64,000 nucleotides of DNA, from positions 186,001 to 250,000 of the forward strand of contig NZ_FOOU01000005.1 of NCBI RefSeq assembly GCF_900113275.1, written 5' to 3'. Below, in pieces: positions 1 through 8,991 of this stretch. Position 1 is the first letter of the stretch. The number at the start of each line of letters is the position of its first letter. The notes under the pieces were generated by a model that ran no database searches, had not been told where the DNA came from, and saw nothing but the letters and a program-made list of their open reading frames with translations. This stretch comes from Neptunomonas qingdaonensis. Lineage in GTDB: Bacteria; Pseudomonadota; Gammaproteobacteria; Pseudomonadales; Balneatricaceae. The translations under genes were made by a program, and so were the position numbers.

Positions 1-587
1 ATGACAGTAACGGTGTTAGCTATTTCTTCATCATTAGCCGGTTCTATTTCCGCATTGATGATCACATCTTTATTCGTATCAATCGCCGTAGAATGGTATG
101 GCTGGCCAATGGGTTTAAGCACGGAACGAACCACTTCTCCGCTGTCAGGCATCTTACGTACCGGTGATGCAAGCGAGTAAACCACTAAATCAATCTGGCC
201 TAAATCGGCTTTTATTAACTCAATCGCTTTTTGCTTAGCTTCATGGGAAAAGGCATCGCCGTTAATGCTTTTTGCATAAAGGCCCGCTTCATGAGCTTGC
301 TGCTGAAACGCAGCGGCATTGTACCAACCGGCCGTTCCTGTCTTTTTCTCAGTCGCTGGCTTTTCGAAGAAAACACCAATGGTAGAAGCTCCCGAACCAA
401 AGGCCGCTTCAATGCGTGAACAAAGACCATAACCGCTGGAAGATCCCACGACTAAGACACGTTTAGGGCCATTCTCAATGGGGCCTTTCTGTTTAACATA
501 CTCAATTTGTTCGCGAACATTTTGAGCACAACCCGTAGGGTGAGATGTGGTACAAATAAAACCACGAATTTTTGGTGTAATGATCAT
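1..587 (-). CDS. fabV: Trans-2-enoyl-CoA/ACP reductase FabV (3' part beyond window)
   Basis: NADH-dependent reduction of trans-2-enoyl-ACP/CoA, the last step of fatty acid elongation, in the cytosol. Reading the minus strand from ATG 585-587 gives [19 protein letters not shown], the characteristic FabV N-terminus. It is followed by the Rossmann signature [13 protein letters not shown] and the segment GTAGWYN. About 195 of roughly 400 residues are present and the frame runs off the window at base 1, so the catalytic Tyr/Lys region is not visible. A terminator hairpin (666-688) separates it from the upstream acyl-CoA dehydrogenase, so it probably has its own promoter in 588-665. Family assignment is confident; completeness cannot be judged. 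Confidence 0.9.
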   Translation of the reverse strand, partial: MIITPKIRGFICTTSHPTGCAQNVREQIEYVKQKGPIENGPKRVLVVGSSSGYGLCSRIEAAFGSGASTIGVFFEKPATEKKTGTAGWYNAAAFQQQAHEAGLYAKSINGDAFSHEAKQKAIELIKADLGQIDLVVYSLASPVRKMPDSGEVVRSVLKPIGQPYHSTAIDTNKDVIINAEIEPANDEEIANTVTV

Positions 588-665
588 GGCTAGCAATAAT
601 CTCTATCAATTGATCGGAAATATACTGGCAGACACCTTACCCGATTTTCGCGGTATTGAATAGCA

Positions 666-688
666 AAACACCCGCAAGAGCGGGTGTT
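666..688 (-). terminator. Rho-independent terminator after acyl-CoA dehydrogenase
   Basis: Read on the minus strand, the inverted repeat AACACCCGC / GCGGGTGTT with a 5-nt loop is followed by a short T-rich run. It lies 29 bp beyond the stop of the 717-2510 gene and ahead of fabV. Confidence 0.75.
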
Positions 689-716
689 TACAAAAGCCAC
701 TTCAGACCGGTTCGGC

Positions 717-2510
717 TTAACTGAACGCAGACTCTAAGTGCTCATCTGTAAAGGCCATAATAGCCTCACTGCCGGTTTCGACGACAGCCGCATAGCTCAG
801 GTAGCGCGGTAAAATCTGATCCATGTAGAACAAAGCAGTTAACTGTTTTGCTTCCAGGTACGGATCGCTTTCGCCTTGGGCCTGCTTGCCTTCCGCCGCC
901 AGTCCACTACGTAGTAACTGCCAGCCGCCACACAGTGTGCCCATCATCATCATATAATTGTAGGCCACAGCACCTGAAAAATAAGCATTTTCAGCCGACT
1001 GAGTTAACAATTGACTTGTTGAATTTTGTGCCACTACTAACGCCGCCTGCAATTTGGTTGCAGCGCTACTGAATCGGGCAGATGCTGATGCTTGTTCAAT
1101 AGCAGCACTGATCTCCTGCATGATTGCTTGTGCAGCGACACCCTGGTCAGACAGTGTTTTACGGCCAACAAGATCTAAAGCCTGAATGCTATTGGTGCCT
1201 TCATAAATAGGCAAAATGCGTGCATCACGGAAATGCTGCGCAGCACCCGTCTCTTCAATAAAGCCCATACCCCCATGTACCTGCACACCCAGAGATGTCA
1301 CTTCCTGAGCTACTTCTGTGCACCAGCCTTTAACAATAGGTGTCAGGTAAGCAGCCCGTGCTTTTTCTTGTGCCGCCAGTGTTTTATCTTCATGAGCATG
1401 AGCAAAATCCAGGCTTCCACACGCATCGTATGCCAGCGCACGCCCCGCCTCGGTAAATGCTTTCATGGTCATCAGCATGCGGCGAATATCTGCATGACGT
1501 AAGATCGGCCCTTCTTCTTTAAAGCCGACAGCTTTACCCTGAGTACGGTCACCGGCATACCACAGTGCTTGCTGATAGGCGCGCTCTGAGATAGCAACAC
1601 CCTGCAAACCCACCGCTAAGCGTGCATTGTTCATCATTGTGAACATGCAGGCTAAACCTTTACCCTCTTCTCCTATCAGGTAACCCACTGCGCCGGCTTT
1701 TTCACCAAAAGCCATGACACAGGTGGCGCTGGCATGGATGCCTAATTTGTGCTCAAGTGATGCCACTTCAACATCATTGCGTTCGCCCAATTCACCATTC
1801 TCATTAACCAGAAATTTAGGTACCAGGAATAATGAAATACCGCGTACGCCTGCAGGCGCATCCGGTAGGCGAGCCAGTACCAGATGAATGATGTTATCAG
1901 CCATCTCATGGTCACCCCATGTGATGAAGATTTTTTGTCCGCTTACTAAATAATGATCGCCTTCGGGAACAGCTTTACTGCGAATAACCGACAGATCAGA
2001 ACCCGCACCTGGTTCAGTCAGGTTCATGGTGCCTGTCCACTCTCCGCTGATCATATTTGGCAGATAGGTGTTTTTTAATTGGTCGCTGCCGTTCAGATAA
2101 AGCGCTTCTACCGCACCCTGACTCAGCAATGGGCATAAGCCCCACGACATATTTGCGGATTGCCACATTTCCATAACGGATGTAGATAAAGAATAAGGTA
2201 ACCCCTGACCGCCGTATTCAGGATCAAATTGTAACGACCCCCATCCACCTTCTGCGTATTGCTTGTATGCATCAGCAAAACCGTCGGGAATTTTAACGGT
2301 GCCATTTTCAAGACGAACACCCTGCTCATCTCCTATAACATTCGTAGGAGCAATAACGGCAGCTGACACACGACCCGCTTCTTCCAGAATGGCGCTTACC
2401 ATGTCGGGAGTAGCATCTTCAAAGGTAGTCAATGCAGCCAGTTGAGGCATGCGGGATATATTTTCCAGTACAAACTGCATATCTTTTACAGGCGCTTTAT
2501 AATCAGCCAT
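717..2510 (-). CDS. Acyl-CoA dehydrogenase, DmdC-like (long form)
   Basis: FAD-dependent alpha,beta-dehydrogenation of an acyl-CoA. At 597 residues it is the long family typified by 3-methylmercaptopropionyl-CoA dehydrogenase DmdC, not the ~385-residue short form. Visible features: N-terminal helical domain (about 1-160), the FAD/substrate segment MNLTEPGAGSDLS (about 165-175), the central beta domain, and YEGTNSIQALDL (about 435-450), whose Glu is the expected catalytic base. An extra C-terminal helical extension is typical of the DmdC group. The gene is divergent from the MaoC hydratase at 2686, and a DmdB-like ligase lies beyond that. Substrate is not decided by sequence; DmdC-like enzymes also act on ordinary short/medium acyl-CoAs. 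The start ATG 2508-2510 is preceded by an AGAGAGA-type purine stretch. Confidence 0.88.
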   Translation of the reverse strand: MADYKAPVKDMQFVLENISRMPQLAALTTFEDATPDMVSAILEEAGRVSAAVIAPTNVIGDEQGVRLENGTVKIPDGFADAYKQYAEGGWGSLQFDPEYGGQGLPYSLSTSVMEMWQSANMSWGLCPLLSQGAVEALYLNGSDQLKNTYLPNMISGEWTGTMNLTEPGAGSDLSVIRSKAVPEGDHYLVSGQKIFITWGDHEMADNIIHLVLARLPDAPAGVRGISLFLVPKFLVNENGELGERNDVEVASLEHKLGIHASATCVMAFGEKAGAVGYLIGEEGKGLACMFTMMNNARLAVGLQGVAISERAYQQALWYAGDRTQGKAVGFKEEGPILRHADIRRMLMTMKAFTEAGRALAYDACGSLDFAHAHEDKTLAAQEKARAAYLTPIVKGWCTEVAQEVTSLGVQVHGGMGFIEETGAAQHFRDARILPIYEGTNSIQALDLVGRKTLSDQGVAAQAIMQEISAAIEQASASARFSSAATKLQAALVVAQNSTSQLLTQSAENAYFSGAVAYNYMMMMGTLCGGWQLLRSGLAAEGKQAQGESDPYLEAKQLTALFYMDQILPRYLSYAAVVETGSEAIMAFTDEHLESAFS

Positions 2511-2685
2511 GTGTCATCTTCTCTCTGTAGCCAAGTTAGGAGACCAAATGATAGATACATCTCTCTCGCATCTATCAGGGAATTCACCTATTCTATCATA
2601 TAATTTCAAATCGCTACGGATTTACCCTAATACTTTGGATTATATGAATAGTCTAGAGTTACCCAATTTATCATAGGAGATTAGT

Positions 2686-3120
2686 ATGCAGGAACTTCAC
2701 GGTTATTATCTGGAAGATCTTGAAGTGGGCATGAGTGCTTTTTATGCTAAAACCATTTCAGAATCAGATGTATATATGTTTGCCGGTATTTCAGGTGATA
2801 ACAATCCGATTCACATCAATGACGAATACGCTAAAACAACCCCGTTTAAAAAGCGTATTGTGCATGGCATGTTCAGTGCTGCACTCATTTCAACCGTTGC
2901 TGGCACACGCCTGCCCGGGCCTGGCGCTATTTATATTGATCAGCAAATTAAGTTTCGTGCTCCCGTTTTTATTGGCGACACGGCAAAAGCGACACTGACT
3001 ATTACTGAGATTGACGAAAAACGCCGTCGCGTCATCGCTAAGACTGATGTACATGTAGGCGACACACTGGTTGCGACAGGAAGCGCTACTTTCATGGTAG
3101 ATCGCCGCGAAACAGCGTAA
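2686..3120 (+). CDS. MaoC-like (R)-specific enoyl-CoA hydratase
   Basis: A 144-residue single-hotdog protein that hydrates trans-2-enoyl-CoA to (R)-3-hydroxyacyl-CoA. The hydratase-2 signature is visible as FAGISGDNNPIHIN (about residues 31-44), carrying the catalytic Asp and His. HGMFSAALIS follows, the segment that packs on the hotdog helix. TAGGAGATTAGT upstream gives a strong ribosome-binding site for ATG 2686. It is divergent from the DmdC-like dehydrogenase, with a 175-bp shared intergenic region, and convergent with the DmdB-like ligase. In PHA producers such proteins (PhaJ) divert beta-oxidation intermediates. No PHA synthase is in the window, so a role in beta-oxidation of the same substrates is the safer inference. 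Confidence 0.85.
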   Translation: MQELHGYYLEDLEVGMSAFYAKTISESDVYMFAGISGDNNPIHINDEYAKTTPFKKRIVHGMFSAALISTVAGTRLPGPGAIYIDQQIKFRAPVFIGDTAKATLTITEIDEKRRRVIAKTDVHVGDTLVATGSATFMVDRRETA

Positions 3121-3139
3121 TTAATTCTTTCCTCATAAA

Positions 3140-3162
3140 AACGCCCCGAAATTCGGGGCGTT
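3140..3162 (+). terminator. Strong terminator after maoC
   Basis: AACGCCCCGAA and TTCGGGGCGTT form a GC-rich stem, followed by TTGTTGTT. It sits about 20 bp after the MaoC stop and is flanked by AAAA on the other side, so it may serve both converging genes. Confidence 0.85.
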
Positions 3163-3219
3163 TGTTGTTAAATTACAGTTACAACACTTTTTGTTACAAC
3201 ACTAATAGATTACAAAGTG

Positions 3220-4854
3220 TTATTTTCCATTTGCCTGATCGCGTAACAGAAACTTCTGTATTTTGCCGGTAGACGTTTTAGGCAGATCACCAAACACTAC
3301 TTTTTTAGGTGCTTTAAAGCGAGCCATGTTGGCACGGCAGAACTCCATCACTTCCTCAGCGGTAACCTCTGCACCGTCTTTCACTTTAACAAAGGCGCAA
3401 GGCACTTCACCCCACTTTTCATCCTGCTGAGCGACAACTGCGGCTTCCATGATGGAACCATGGCGATAAAGTACATCTTCTACCTCGACACTGGAGATAT
3501 TCTCTCCGCCGGAGATAATGATATCTTTAGAGCGATCCTTGATATCAATATATCCATCAGCATGCCATACCGCCAAATCACCTGAGTGTAGCCAACCACC
3601 TTCGAAGGCTTCATCGGTTGTCGATGGATTTTTCAGGTAGCCTTTCATGACAAGGTTACCGCGCATGAATATTTCGCCGATGCTTTTACCATCTTGAGGT
3701 ACAGGTACCAACGTTTCGGGGTCAGCAACCATAAGCCCCTCCTGCATAGGCACCTTAACGCCTTGGCGGGATTTCAAACGAGACTTCTCTTCTACCGTTT
3801 TTTCATCCCACTCATCATGCCATGCACAAACAACACAAGGCCCGTATGTTTCAGTCAGACCATAAACATGTGTCACGGAAAAGCCCATCTCTTCCATGCC
3901 TTGAATAACCGATGCTGGAGGTGGCGCACCGGCGGTCATCACTTTCACTTTATGATTGATACCTGACTTAAGTTGATCGTCCGCATTGTTAAGCATATTA
4001 AGAACAATCGGCGCGCCACAGAAATGATTCACTTTTTCGTCGCGGATAGCATTATAAACGTCATCAGCCCGGACATGACGCAAACAAACATTTACACCCG
4101 CACATGCCGCCATACTCCAGGGAAAACACCAGCCATTACAATGGAACATTGGCAGTGTCCACAGGTACGAAGGGTGGGAGCCCATGTTCCAGGAAATCAG
4201 ATTGCTGACGGCATTCAGGTGTGCACCGCGATGATGATACACCACACCTTTAGGGTTACCTGTGGTGCCTGATGTGTAATTCAGGGTGATTGCATCCCAT
4301 TCATCTTCGGGTAACGACCAGTTAAAGTCTTCATCACCTTGTGCGATAAAAGCTTCATAGTCAGTTGTGCCGATCAGCTCGCCGCCTTCATAGTACAAGT
4401 CATCAATATCGATCACTACCGGCTTATGCTGAACCATTTTTACGGCACGGGAAATCACTTCAGAAAACTCACGATCAACAAAAATAATTTTTGCTTCGCC
4501 GTGTTGAATAATAAAAGCAAGCGCCTCAGCATCCAAGCGTGTATTTAATGCATTCAGAACGGCACCTGCCATTGGAACACCAAAATGCGCTTCAAATAAT
4601 TCAGGAATATTAGGTGCCATAAAAGCAACAGTATCGCCTTTCTGGATACCATTTTTTGTTAATGCGCTGGCAAGCCTGACCGAACGCTTATAGGTTTCTG
4701 ACCAGGTGCGACGGGTATCCTGATGGACAACGGCCAGATGGTTTGGGTAAACACTGGCAGAACGCTGAATAAAAGACAAAGGACTTAATACAGAATAATT
4801 GGCTTCATTCTTATCAAGCCCCATAATATAAGGATTGTGATTACTGTGTGACAT
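3220..4854 (-). CDS. Acyl-CoA ligase, DmdB-like (AMP-forming)
   Basis: ATP-dependent activation of a carboxylic acid to its CoA thioester via an acyl-adenylate. ANL-superfamily landmarks are present: P-loop NYTSGTTGNPKG (A3 motif), HVYGLTETYGP (A5), GWLHSGDLA (A7), and the C-terminal lysine loop PKTSTGKIQK. Overall similarity is to the DmdB / medium-chain fatty-acid ligase group. ATG at 4852-4854 (MSHSNHN...) was chosen because AAAGGGA lies 5 nt upstream; an in-frame GTG at 4872 lacks a comparable site. It is divergent from the histidine kinase at 5049 and convergent with maoC. With the DmdC-like dehydrogenase and the MaoC hydratase it could activate, oxidise and hydrate one substrate. The actual acid is unknown. 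Confidence 0.87.
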   Translation of the reverse strand: MSHSNHNPYIMGLDKNEANYSVLSPLSFIQRSASVYPNHLAVVHQDTRRTWSETYKRSVRLASALTKNGIQKGDTVAFMAPNIPELFEAHFGVPMAGAVLNALNTRLDAEALAFIIQHGEAKIIFVDREFSEVISRAVKMVQHKPVVIDIDDLYYEGGELIGTTDYEAFIAQGDEDFNWSLPEDEWDAITLNYTSGTTGNPKGVVYHHRGAHLNAVSNLISWNMGSHPSYLWTLPMFHCNGWCFPWSMAACAGVNVCLRHVRADDVYNAIRDEKVNHFCGAPIVLNMLNNADDQLKSGINHKVKVMTAGAPPPASVIQGMEEMGFSVTHVYGLTETYGPCVVCAWHDEWDEKTVEEKSRLKSRQGVKVPMQEGLMVADPETLVPVPQDGKSIGEIFMRGNLVMKGYLKNPSTTDEAFEGGWLHSGDLAVWHADGYIDIKDRSKDIIISGGENISSVEVEDVLYRHGSIMEAAVVAQQDEKWGEVPCAFVKVKDGAEVTAEEVMEFCRANMARFKAPKKVVFGDLPKTSTGKIQKFLLRDQANGK

Positions 4855-5048
4855 TATGTTCCCTTTACTCACTATGAGTTATAGACACTTAAAGGTTTAG
4901 CGCTATACCAATGCATTTAAAACGCCTGAAAATAAGCAAAAACCCTTACTTCTGCATAATGATACGCAATTTTCCTTGTTACACAACCTAGCCTAAAGTC
5001 ATACTATATTTGTAAATATACACAGCATAGACAAGCCAAGAGACAAAG

Positions 5049-6569
5049 ATGCACGAAAGTATCGCCCATGAACTTCGAAAATACCGCGAAGAAGCAGACA
5101 GGTACCGCCTGCTTGCTGAACAATCTACCGATATGATTTCTCGCCACACTGCAACCGCTGAATGGATATTCATCGATGTTAACCCCGCAGTAGAGCGGGT
5201 ACTTGGCTACAGTGCAGAAGAAATCATTGGCACCAAGGGATACGACCTTTTTCATCCCGAAGATGCCGATAACTTGCTTAAAAGAGCGGAAACGGTTCAT
5301 TACCGACGCGGCATGTACACCAATACCTACCGATATCGACACAAGGATGGCCATTACATCTGGCTGGAAACAACCAGCAAAACCATCCGTGATGTAAAGG
5401 GTAAGTCCGTCGAAATCATCTGTGTTTCACGGGATGTGACTGAACGCGAAATGGCTCAACGCTCTATCCGGCGCCTTGCCCGTGTCGTTGAGGCATCCAG
5501 CGATTTGATTATGTTCTGTAATCATCAGTCTATGCAGTTAACGTATATGAATGAATCGGCCTATCGAACATTGGGGAGCGAAAAAGAAAACCTGGTCGTC
5601 TTTTATCTCGACCAAATCTTTGAACCGGATGTTTTTAATACGCTCGTTCAGGACGCGCTCAATCATGCCGCACAACATGGTACCTGGTACGGTAGTGTAC
5701 CGATAAAAATGGCAGAAAATCATAACCGCATAGCAGAGATACGTGAGGTTATCGCACACCGGAATCGCACTGAAAATATGCAGGTAGAGTATTACTCTAT
5801 TATTGGCCGCGATATAACGCTTAAGCGCAGGGCGGAAGAACAAGCCAAAAGACAGCAACTAGAGATGGCACATATGTCGCGCCTTTTGTCTGTTGGCGAA
5901 ATGGCAACCGGATTGGCACATGAGATCAATCAGCCATTGGCGGCCATTCTAAACTATTGCAGAGGCAGCCTGAGGCGCCTTGAAGAAGGCACCAACGAGT
6001 CTAATCTGCCACAGATAACACACTCCATGAAGCTGATCACCAAACAGGCCAAACGTGCAGCGGAGATTGTTAAGCGGATGCGCAGCTTTGTGAAAAGGAC
6101 CGACTTTCAGCGTGTCGAATTTTCTATTAATGAGTCCTGTGTTGATGTGATTGGTTTTTTGAATCAGGAAGCCATTGATCATAATATCACCTTCAGTTTT
6201 GAGTTAGACCCCAAAGCACCCAAACTTCTGGCAGACAAGATTCAGATTGAACAGGTATTATTAAATTTGGTGCGTAACGCAATTGAGGCTTATAGCGAAT
6301 GTAACAAACCCTACCGCCCGGTTATTATCACCACCCGTCAGTCGCAAGGTTACATTTACATCTCAGTTCAGGATGAAGGGAATGGGATTTCAGCAGAAGG
6401 GTTAAATACACTGTTTGAACCTTTCATTACATCAAAATCAACAGGCTTGGGAATGGGCCTCGCGATTTCACAAACGATAGTTGAAACCCATGGCGGACAG
6501 CTATGGGCCGAGAGTGATGGCATTAACGGCACTCAATTTCATTTTAAAGTTCCGGTAAGGAAAAATTGA
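5049..6569 (+). CDS. PAS-domain sensor histidine kinase
   Basis: Cytosolic sensor kinase of 506 residues with no membrane segment. Two PAS domains are seen: residues about 15-140 (LGYSAEEIIG, then RHKDGHYIWLE) and about 142-262. A dimerisation/phosphoacceptor helix follows with GLAHEINQPLAAI, the phosphorylated His near residue 291. The HATPase domain has an N-box around LLNLVRNAIEAY and the G-boxes DEGNGIS and GLGMGLAIS. The HEINQPL H-box is typical of FixL/DctB/TodS-like kinases. Its stop codon overlaps the regulator start (TGATG), so the two are translationally coupled. It lies between two acyl-CoA gene groups, which suggests it senses a carboxylic or aromatic compound or redox state; the ligand is unknown. 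Confidence 0.92.
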   Translation: MHESIAHELRKYREEADRYRLLAEQSTDMISRHTATAEWIFIDVNPAVERVLGYSAEEIIGTKGYDLFHPEDADNLLKRAETVHYRRGMYTNTYRYRHKDGHYIWLETTSKTIRDVKGKSVEIICVSRDVTEREMAQRSIRRLARVVEASSDLIMFCNHQSMQLTYMNESAYRTLGSEKENLVVFYLDQIFEPDVFNTLVQDALNHAAQHGTWYGSVPIKMAENHNRIAEIREVIAHRNRTENMQVEYYSIIGRDITLKRRAEEQAKRQQLEMAHMSRLLSVGEMATGLAHEINQPLAAILNYCRGSLRRLEEGTNESNLPQITHSMKLITKQAKRAAEIVKRMRSFVKRTDFQRVEFSINESCVDVIGFLNQEAIDHNITFSFELDPKAPKLLADKIQIEQVLLNLVRNAIEAYSECNKPYRPVIITTRQSQGYIYISVQDEGNGISAEGLNTLFEPFITSKSTGLGMGLAISQTIVETHGGQLWAESDGINGTQFHFKVPVRKN

Positions 6570-7183
6570 TGACACAAAGAGCAAGTGGAACCGTATTTAT
6601 TGTCGATGACGATAACGATTTTAGAGATTCAATGAAGTGGCTACTCGAATCAGACAATTTTCATGTCATTGGCTTTAACTCTGCGCAAGACTTTCTTAAT
6701 CGTTATAAAGGCGATATGGGCTGTATGCTTTTAGATGTTCGCATGCCTGAAATCAACGGACTGGCATTGCAGCAGATTATGCTTGAACGTCACATCAAGC
6801 TACCCATTATCGTTGTTAGTGGCCACGGAGATATCCCTATGGCTGTTAACGCTATGAAAAACGGTGCACTGGATTTTATTGAAAAGCCGTTTGATGATGA
6901 AGTATTACTTCGACTGGTTGAGATGGGTCTGCAACGTGCGACCGAGATGTTCAAAGACAATACCGCCCTATCTCAATCGCGTAGTCACTATAATTCACTG
7001 AGTAAACGTGAAAAAGAGGTGATGGCGCTTGTGGTCAGCGGTCAGTCCAACCGTGAAATTGCTGAATCACTGGGCATTAGCCCCAAAACAGTTGAAGTAC
7101 ACCGTGCACGCGTGATGAGCAAGATGCGAGCAGCCAGTTTGCCTGACCTGGTACAGCAGGCAAACCGGTTGAATATCGCTTAA
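6569..7183 (+). CDS. FixJ/TodT-type response regulator
   Basis: Two-domain transcriptional regulator. The receiver domain (about 8-125) has acidic pocket VDDDND, phospho-acceptor Asp in CMLLDVRMP (about residue 56) and the conserved Lys in DFIEKPF. The LuxR-type HTH (about 140-200) reads LSKREKEVMALVVSG...GISPKTVEVHRARVM, classic for the FixJ family. Start ATG 6569-6571 overlaps the kinase stop (TGATG) and has AAGGA upstream; a TTG 3 bp earlier is less likely. It is the cognate partner of the upstream PAS kinase. Family members activate catabolic operons (toluene, styrene, C4-acids). The nearby acyl-CoA operon 7225-13007 is the obvious candidate target, but this is inference. Confidence 0.93.
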   Translation: MTQRASGTVFIVDDDNDFRDSMKWLLESDNFHVIGFNSAQDFLNRYKGDMGCMLLDVRMPEINGLALQQIMLERHIKLPIIVVSGHGDIPMAVNAMKNGALDFIEKPFDDEVLLRLVEMGLQRATEMFKDNTALSQSRSHYNSLSKREKEVMALVVSGQSNREIAESLGISPKTVEVHRARVMSKMRAASLPDLVQQANRLNIA

Positions 7184-7224
7184 GCGCTTGTTGACTATTG
7201 ATTGTAGGCTGTCGAGTTCAACTA

Positions 7225-8028
7225 TTATGCTGAGTTGTGTTGTTTTATAAAACGAACAACAGCAGAGATCACTTTTTCGCGTGCCTCAAAATGCGGAACA
7301 TGACCACAGTCAGGCAGAAAAAGTGACTCAGCCCTCGCACCTATCCCTGCACAAATATCGGTTACCTGTTCAGGTACACCATAATAATCCTCTCGTCCCT
7401 GAATAATTAATGCGGGACACTCTATGCGTGGCAGCCAAGGGCGTAAGTTCATCGGCTGCTTACGCTCGCGTAACCAGGTTTCATGCCAGGCACGAAATAA
7501 CAGATCAGTACGTTCTCCATGATACTTGGCCAATTTATCTTTTAAGTCGCTAGTCTCATAGCGCTCAACAGCTTCCGTAATACCGGCCGTTGTTAAATGA
7601 TCGATATAAATATGGGCGGCTTCGGTAATAACGCCTTTAACCAGGCCAGGCATGCTCGCCGCACCAATCAGCGCGACCGAACCGCCATCACTATGCCCAA
7701 GAAGGATAACGTTATTGAGTTTCAGTTTATCGATTAAGCGGGGTAACCATACCTCCCCCTCCTCTAGCAGATAATCATCATCGCGAGGCAACTCAATTGT
7801 CGAGGATAATCCATATCCCTGTCGCTCATAAACCACCACATCACAGCCTGTGTGTGCGGCAAGTTGCTGAGGAATATCTTTCCACATAGCAATACAGCCC
7901 AGCGCTTCATGTAGCAGTAATAACACCGGTCGGCCGGTATGCCGCTCTGAGTGTTTTCCCAGGCGCACGGACAAACGCATCCCATGCCCCATATCAATGA
8001 TTTGATCAGACCAGTTAAATGCCATCAT
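7225..8028 (-). CDS. Alpha/beta-fold hydrolase
   Basis: A 267-residue alpha/beta hydrolase. Visible are the oxyanion segment LLLLHEALGCIAMWKDIP, the nucleophile elbow LLGHSDGGSVAL (Ser near residue 112), the acid region IIQGREDYYGVPEQ and the catalytic His in PDCGHVPHFEA near the C-terminus. These form a complete catalytic triad set. The start ATG overlaps the stop of the upstream thioesterase (TAATG), and a second in-frame ATG follows immediately. It is the last gene of the minus-strand acyl-CoA operon, so it probably hydrolyses an ester, lactone or thioester intermediate of that pathway. Substrate cannot be inferred. Confidence 0.85.
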   Translation of the reverse strand: MMAFNWSDQIIDMGHGMRLSVRLGKHSERHTGRPVLLLLHEALGCIAMWKDIPQQLAAHTGCDVVVYERQGYGLSSTIELPRDDDYLLEEGEVWLPRLIDKLKLNNVILLGHSDGGSVALIGAASMPGLVKGVITEAAHIYIDHLTTAGITEAVERYETSDLKDKLAKYHGERTDLLFRAWHETWLRERKQPMNLRPWLPRIECPALIIQGREDYYGVPEQVTDICAGIGARAESLFLPDCGHVPHFEAREKVISAVVRFIKQHNSA

Positions 8029-8447
8029 TAATGCTCCGGAATTGAGTACGTCAGCGTCACATGTGCAACGGGGTCGTCTTCCCCGCGTGAGCTAATGTAA
8101 ACCTCACCAACACCGAGACGTTTACCCACTTTCAGAATTTCTGCCCGGGCAACAATATCCATATTGGCTTTAGGTTTGCGCAAAAAGTTAATATTAAGAT
8201 TGGTTGTCACAGCCAGTGCAACCGGGCCGATTTTACTCAGCAGCGCTGCATACATGGCAACATCAGCCAATGCCATCATGGCCGGCCCGGAAACAGTTCC
8301 GCCCGGGCGCAAATGTTGTTCATCGATGGGCAGGTGCATTTCAGACCAACCATCTCCCAGCGCCTCAAGCACACCATATTGATCGCCTTGCGGAAATTGC
8401 TCAGCAAGAAAGTCACGCATTTCGATGAAACTCATCACTTGAGACAT
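8028..8447 (-). CDS. PaaI-type hotdog acyl-CoA thioesterase
   Basis: A 139-residue single hotdog domain. The PaaI/4HBT signature RPGGTVSGPAMMALADVAMYAAL is visible around residues 46-68, with the central helix aspartate in ALADVAM. Members hydrolyse phenylacyl-, aryl- or acyl-CoA to free acid and CoA, often rescuing CoA from dead-end intermediates. It overlaps the following hydrolase by one base and lies 29 bp after a second thioesterase of the same fold, so the pair looks like an ancient tandem duplication or a heteromeric pair. Sequence identity between the two is visibly low. Confidence 0.85.
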   Translation of the reverse strand: MSQVMSFIEMRDFLAEQFPQGDQYGVLEALGDGWSEMHLPIDEQHLRPGGTVSGPAMMALADVAMYAALLSKIGPVALAVTTNLNINFLRKPKANMDIVARAEILKVGKRLGVGEVYISSRGEDDPVAHVTLTYSIPEH

Positions 8448-8476
8448 AATAGAAACCCTACTGTTTATTTTTTTGT

Positions 8477-8896
8477 TTACTTATTCGTGACAGCTAACGT
8501 CACTGTCGCTTTTGATACCAACACAAGGGAGTTATCCGCCTGACGCGCATACACTTCGGACTCGGCTATAATCAGCATTCTCCCGGGCTTTAAAATAGTG
8601 CTGTGGCAAACCAGCGCTGATCCTTTTGCCGCACGCAACAAGTTGATTTTAAACTCTGCCGTTAATACCCGCTGGCCCTGTTCAATCAAGGTGACAGCGG
8701 CGGTTCCCGCGGTGTGATCTGCCAGTGTTGCCTGTACGCCCGCATGCACAAAGCCATCCTGTTGCTGGTGCATCTCTTGCAGAACGATATGACTATGACA
8801 CACCCCTGCTTCCAGTTTATCGAGCTGGCAGCCCAATGCTGTAATGAAAGGAGCAACCTTAAAAACACGCCTGGCTTCGTCCAATGATGAATTCAT
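8477..8896 (-). CDS. PaaI-family hotdog thioesterase (second copy)
   Basis: A hotdog-fold protein of 139 residues from MNSSLDEARRVF. The motif QDGFVHAGVQATLADHTAGTAA (about residues 50-70) is the HGG/Asp active-site helix of phenylacetate-type thioesterases. ATG 8894-8896 is chosen because AGGGAAAA lies 3-10 nt upstream; an ATG 21 bp earlier has no ribosome-binding site. It belongs to the same minus-strand operon as the ligase and CoA-transferase. Two differently specialised thioesterases in one CoA operon suggest more than one acyl-CoA intermediate that must be released. Confidence 0.85.
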   Translation of the reverse strand: MNSSLDEARRVFKVAPFITALGCQLDKLEAGVCHSHIVLQEMHQQQDGFVHAGVQATLADHTAGTAAVTLIEQGQRVLTAEFKINLLRAAKGSALVCHSTILKPGRMLIIAESEVYARQADNSLVLVSKATVTLAVTNK

Positions 8897-8991
8897 AAAT
8901 TTTCCCTGAATAGCCATAAACAGATCAGCATAAGGGGTTTATTCCTTATGCTGACCGATGCTAAGCAAAATAAAGATTTAGCGGATGATAT

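Noticed and set aside
717-4854. Complete DMSP demethylation pathway
   Set aside because: No DmdA or DmdD is visible, and DmdB/DmdC relatives occur widely with other substrates; only a family resemblance is claimed.
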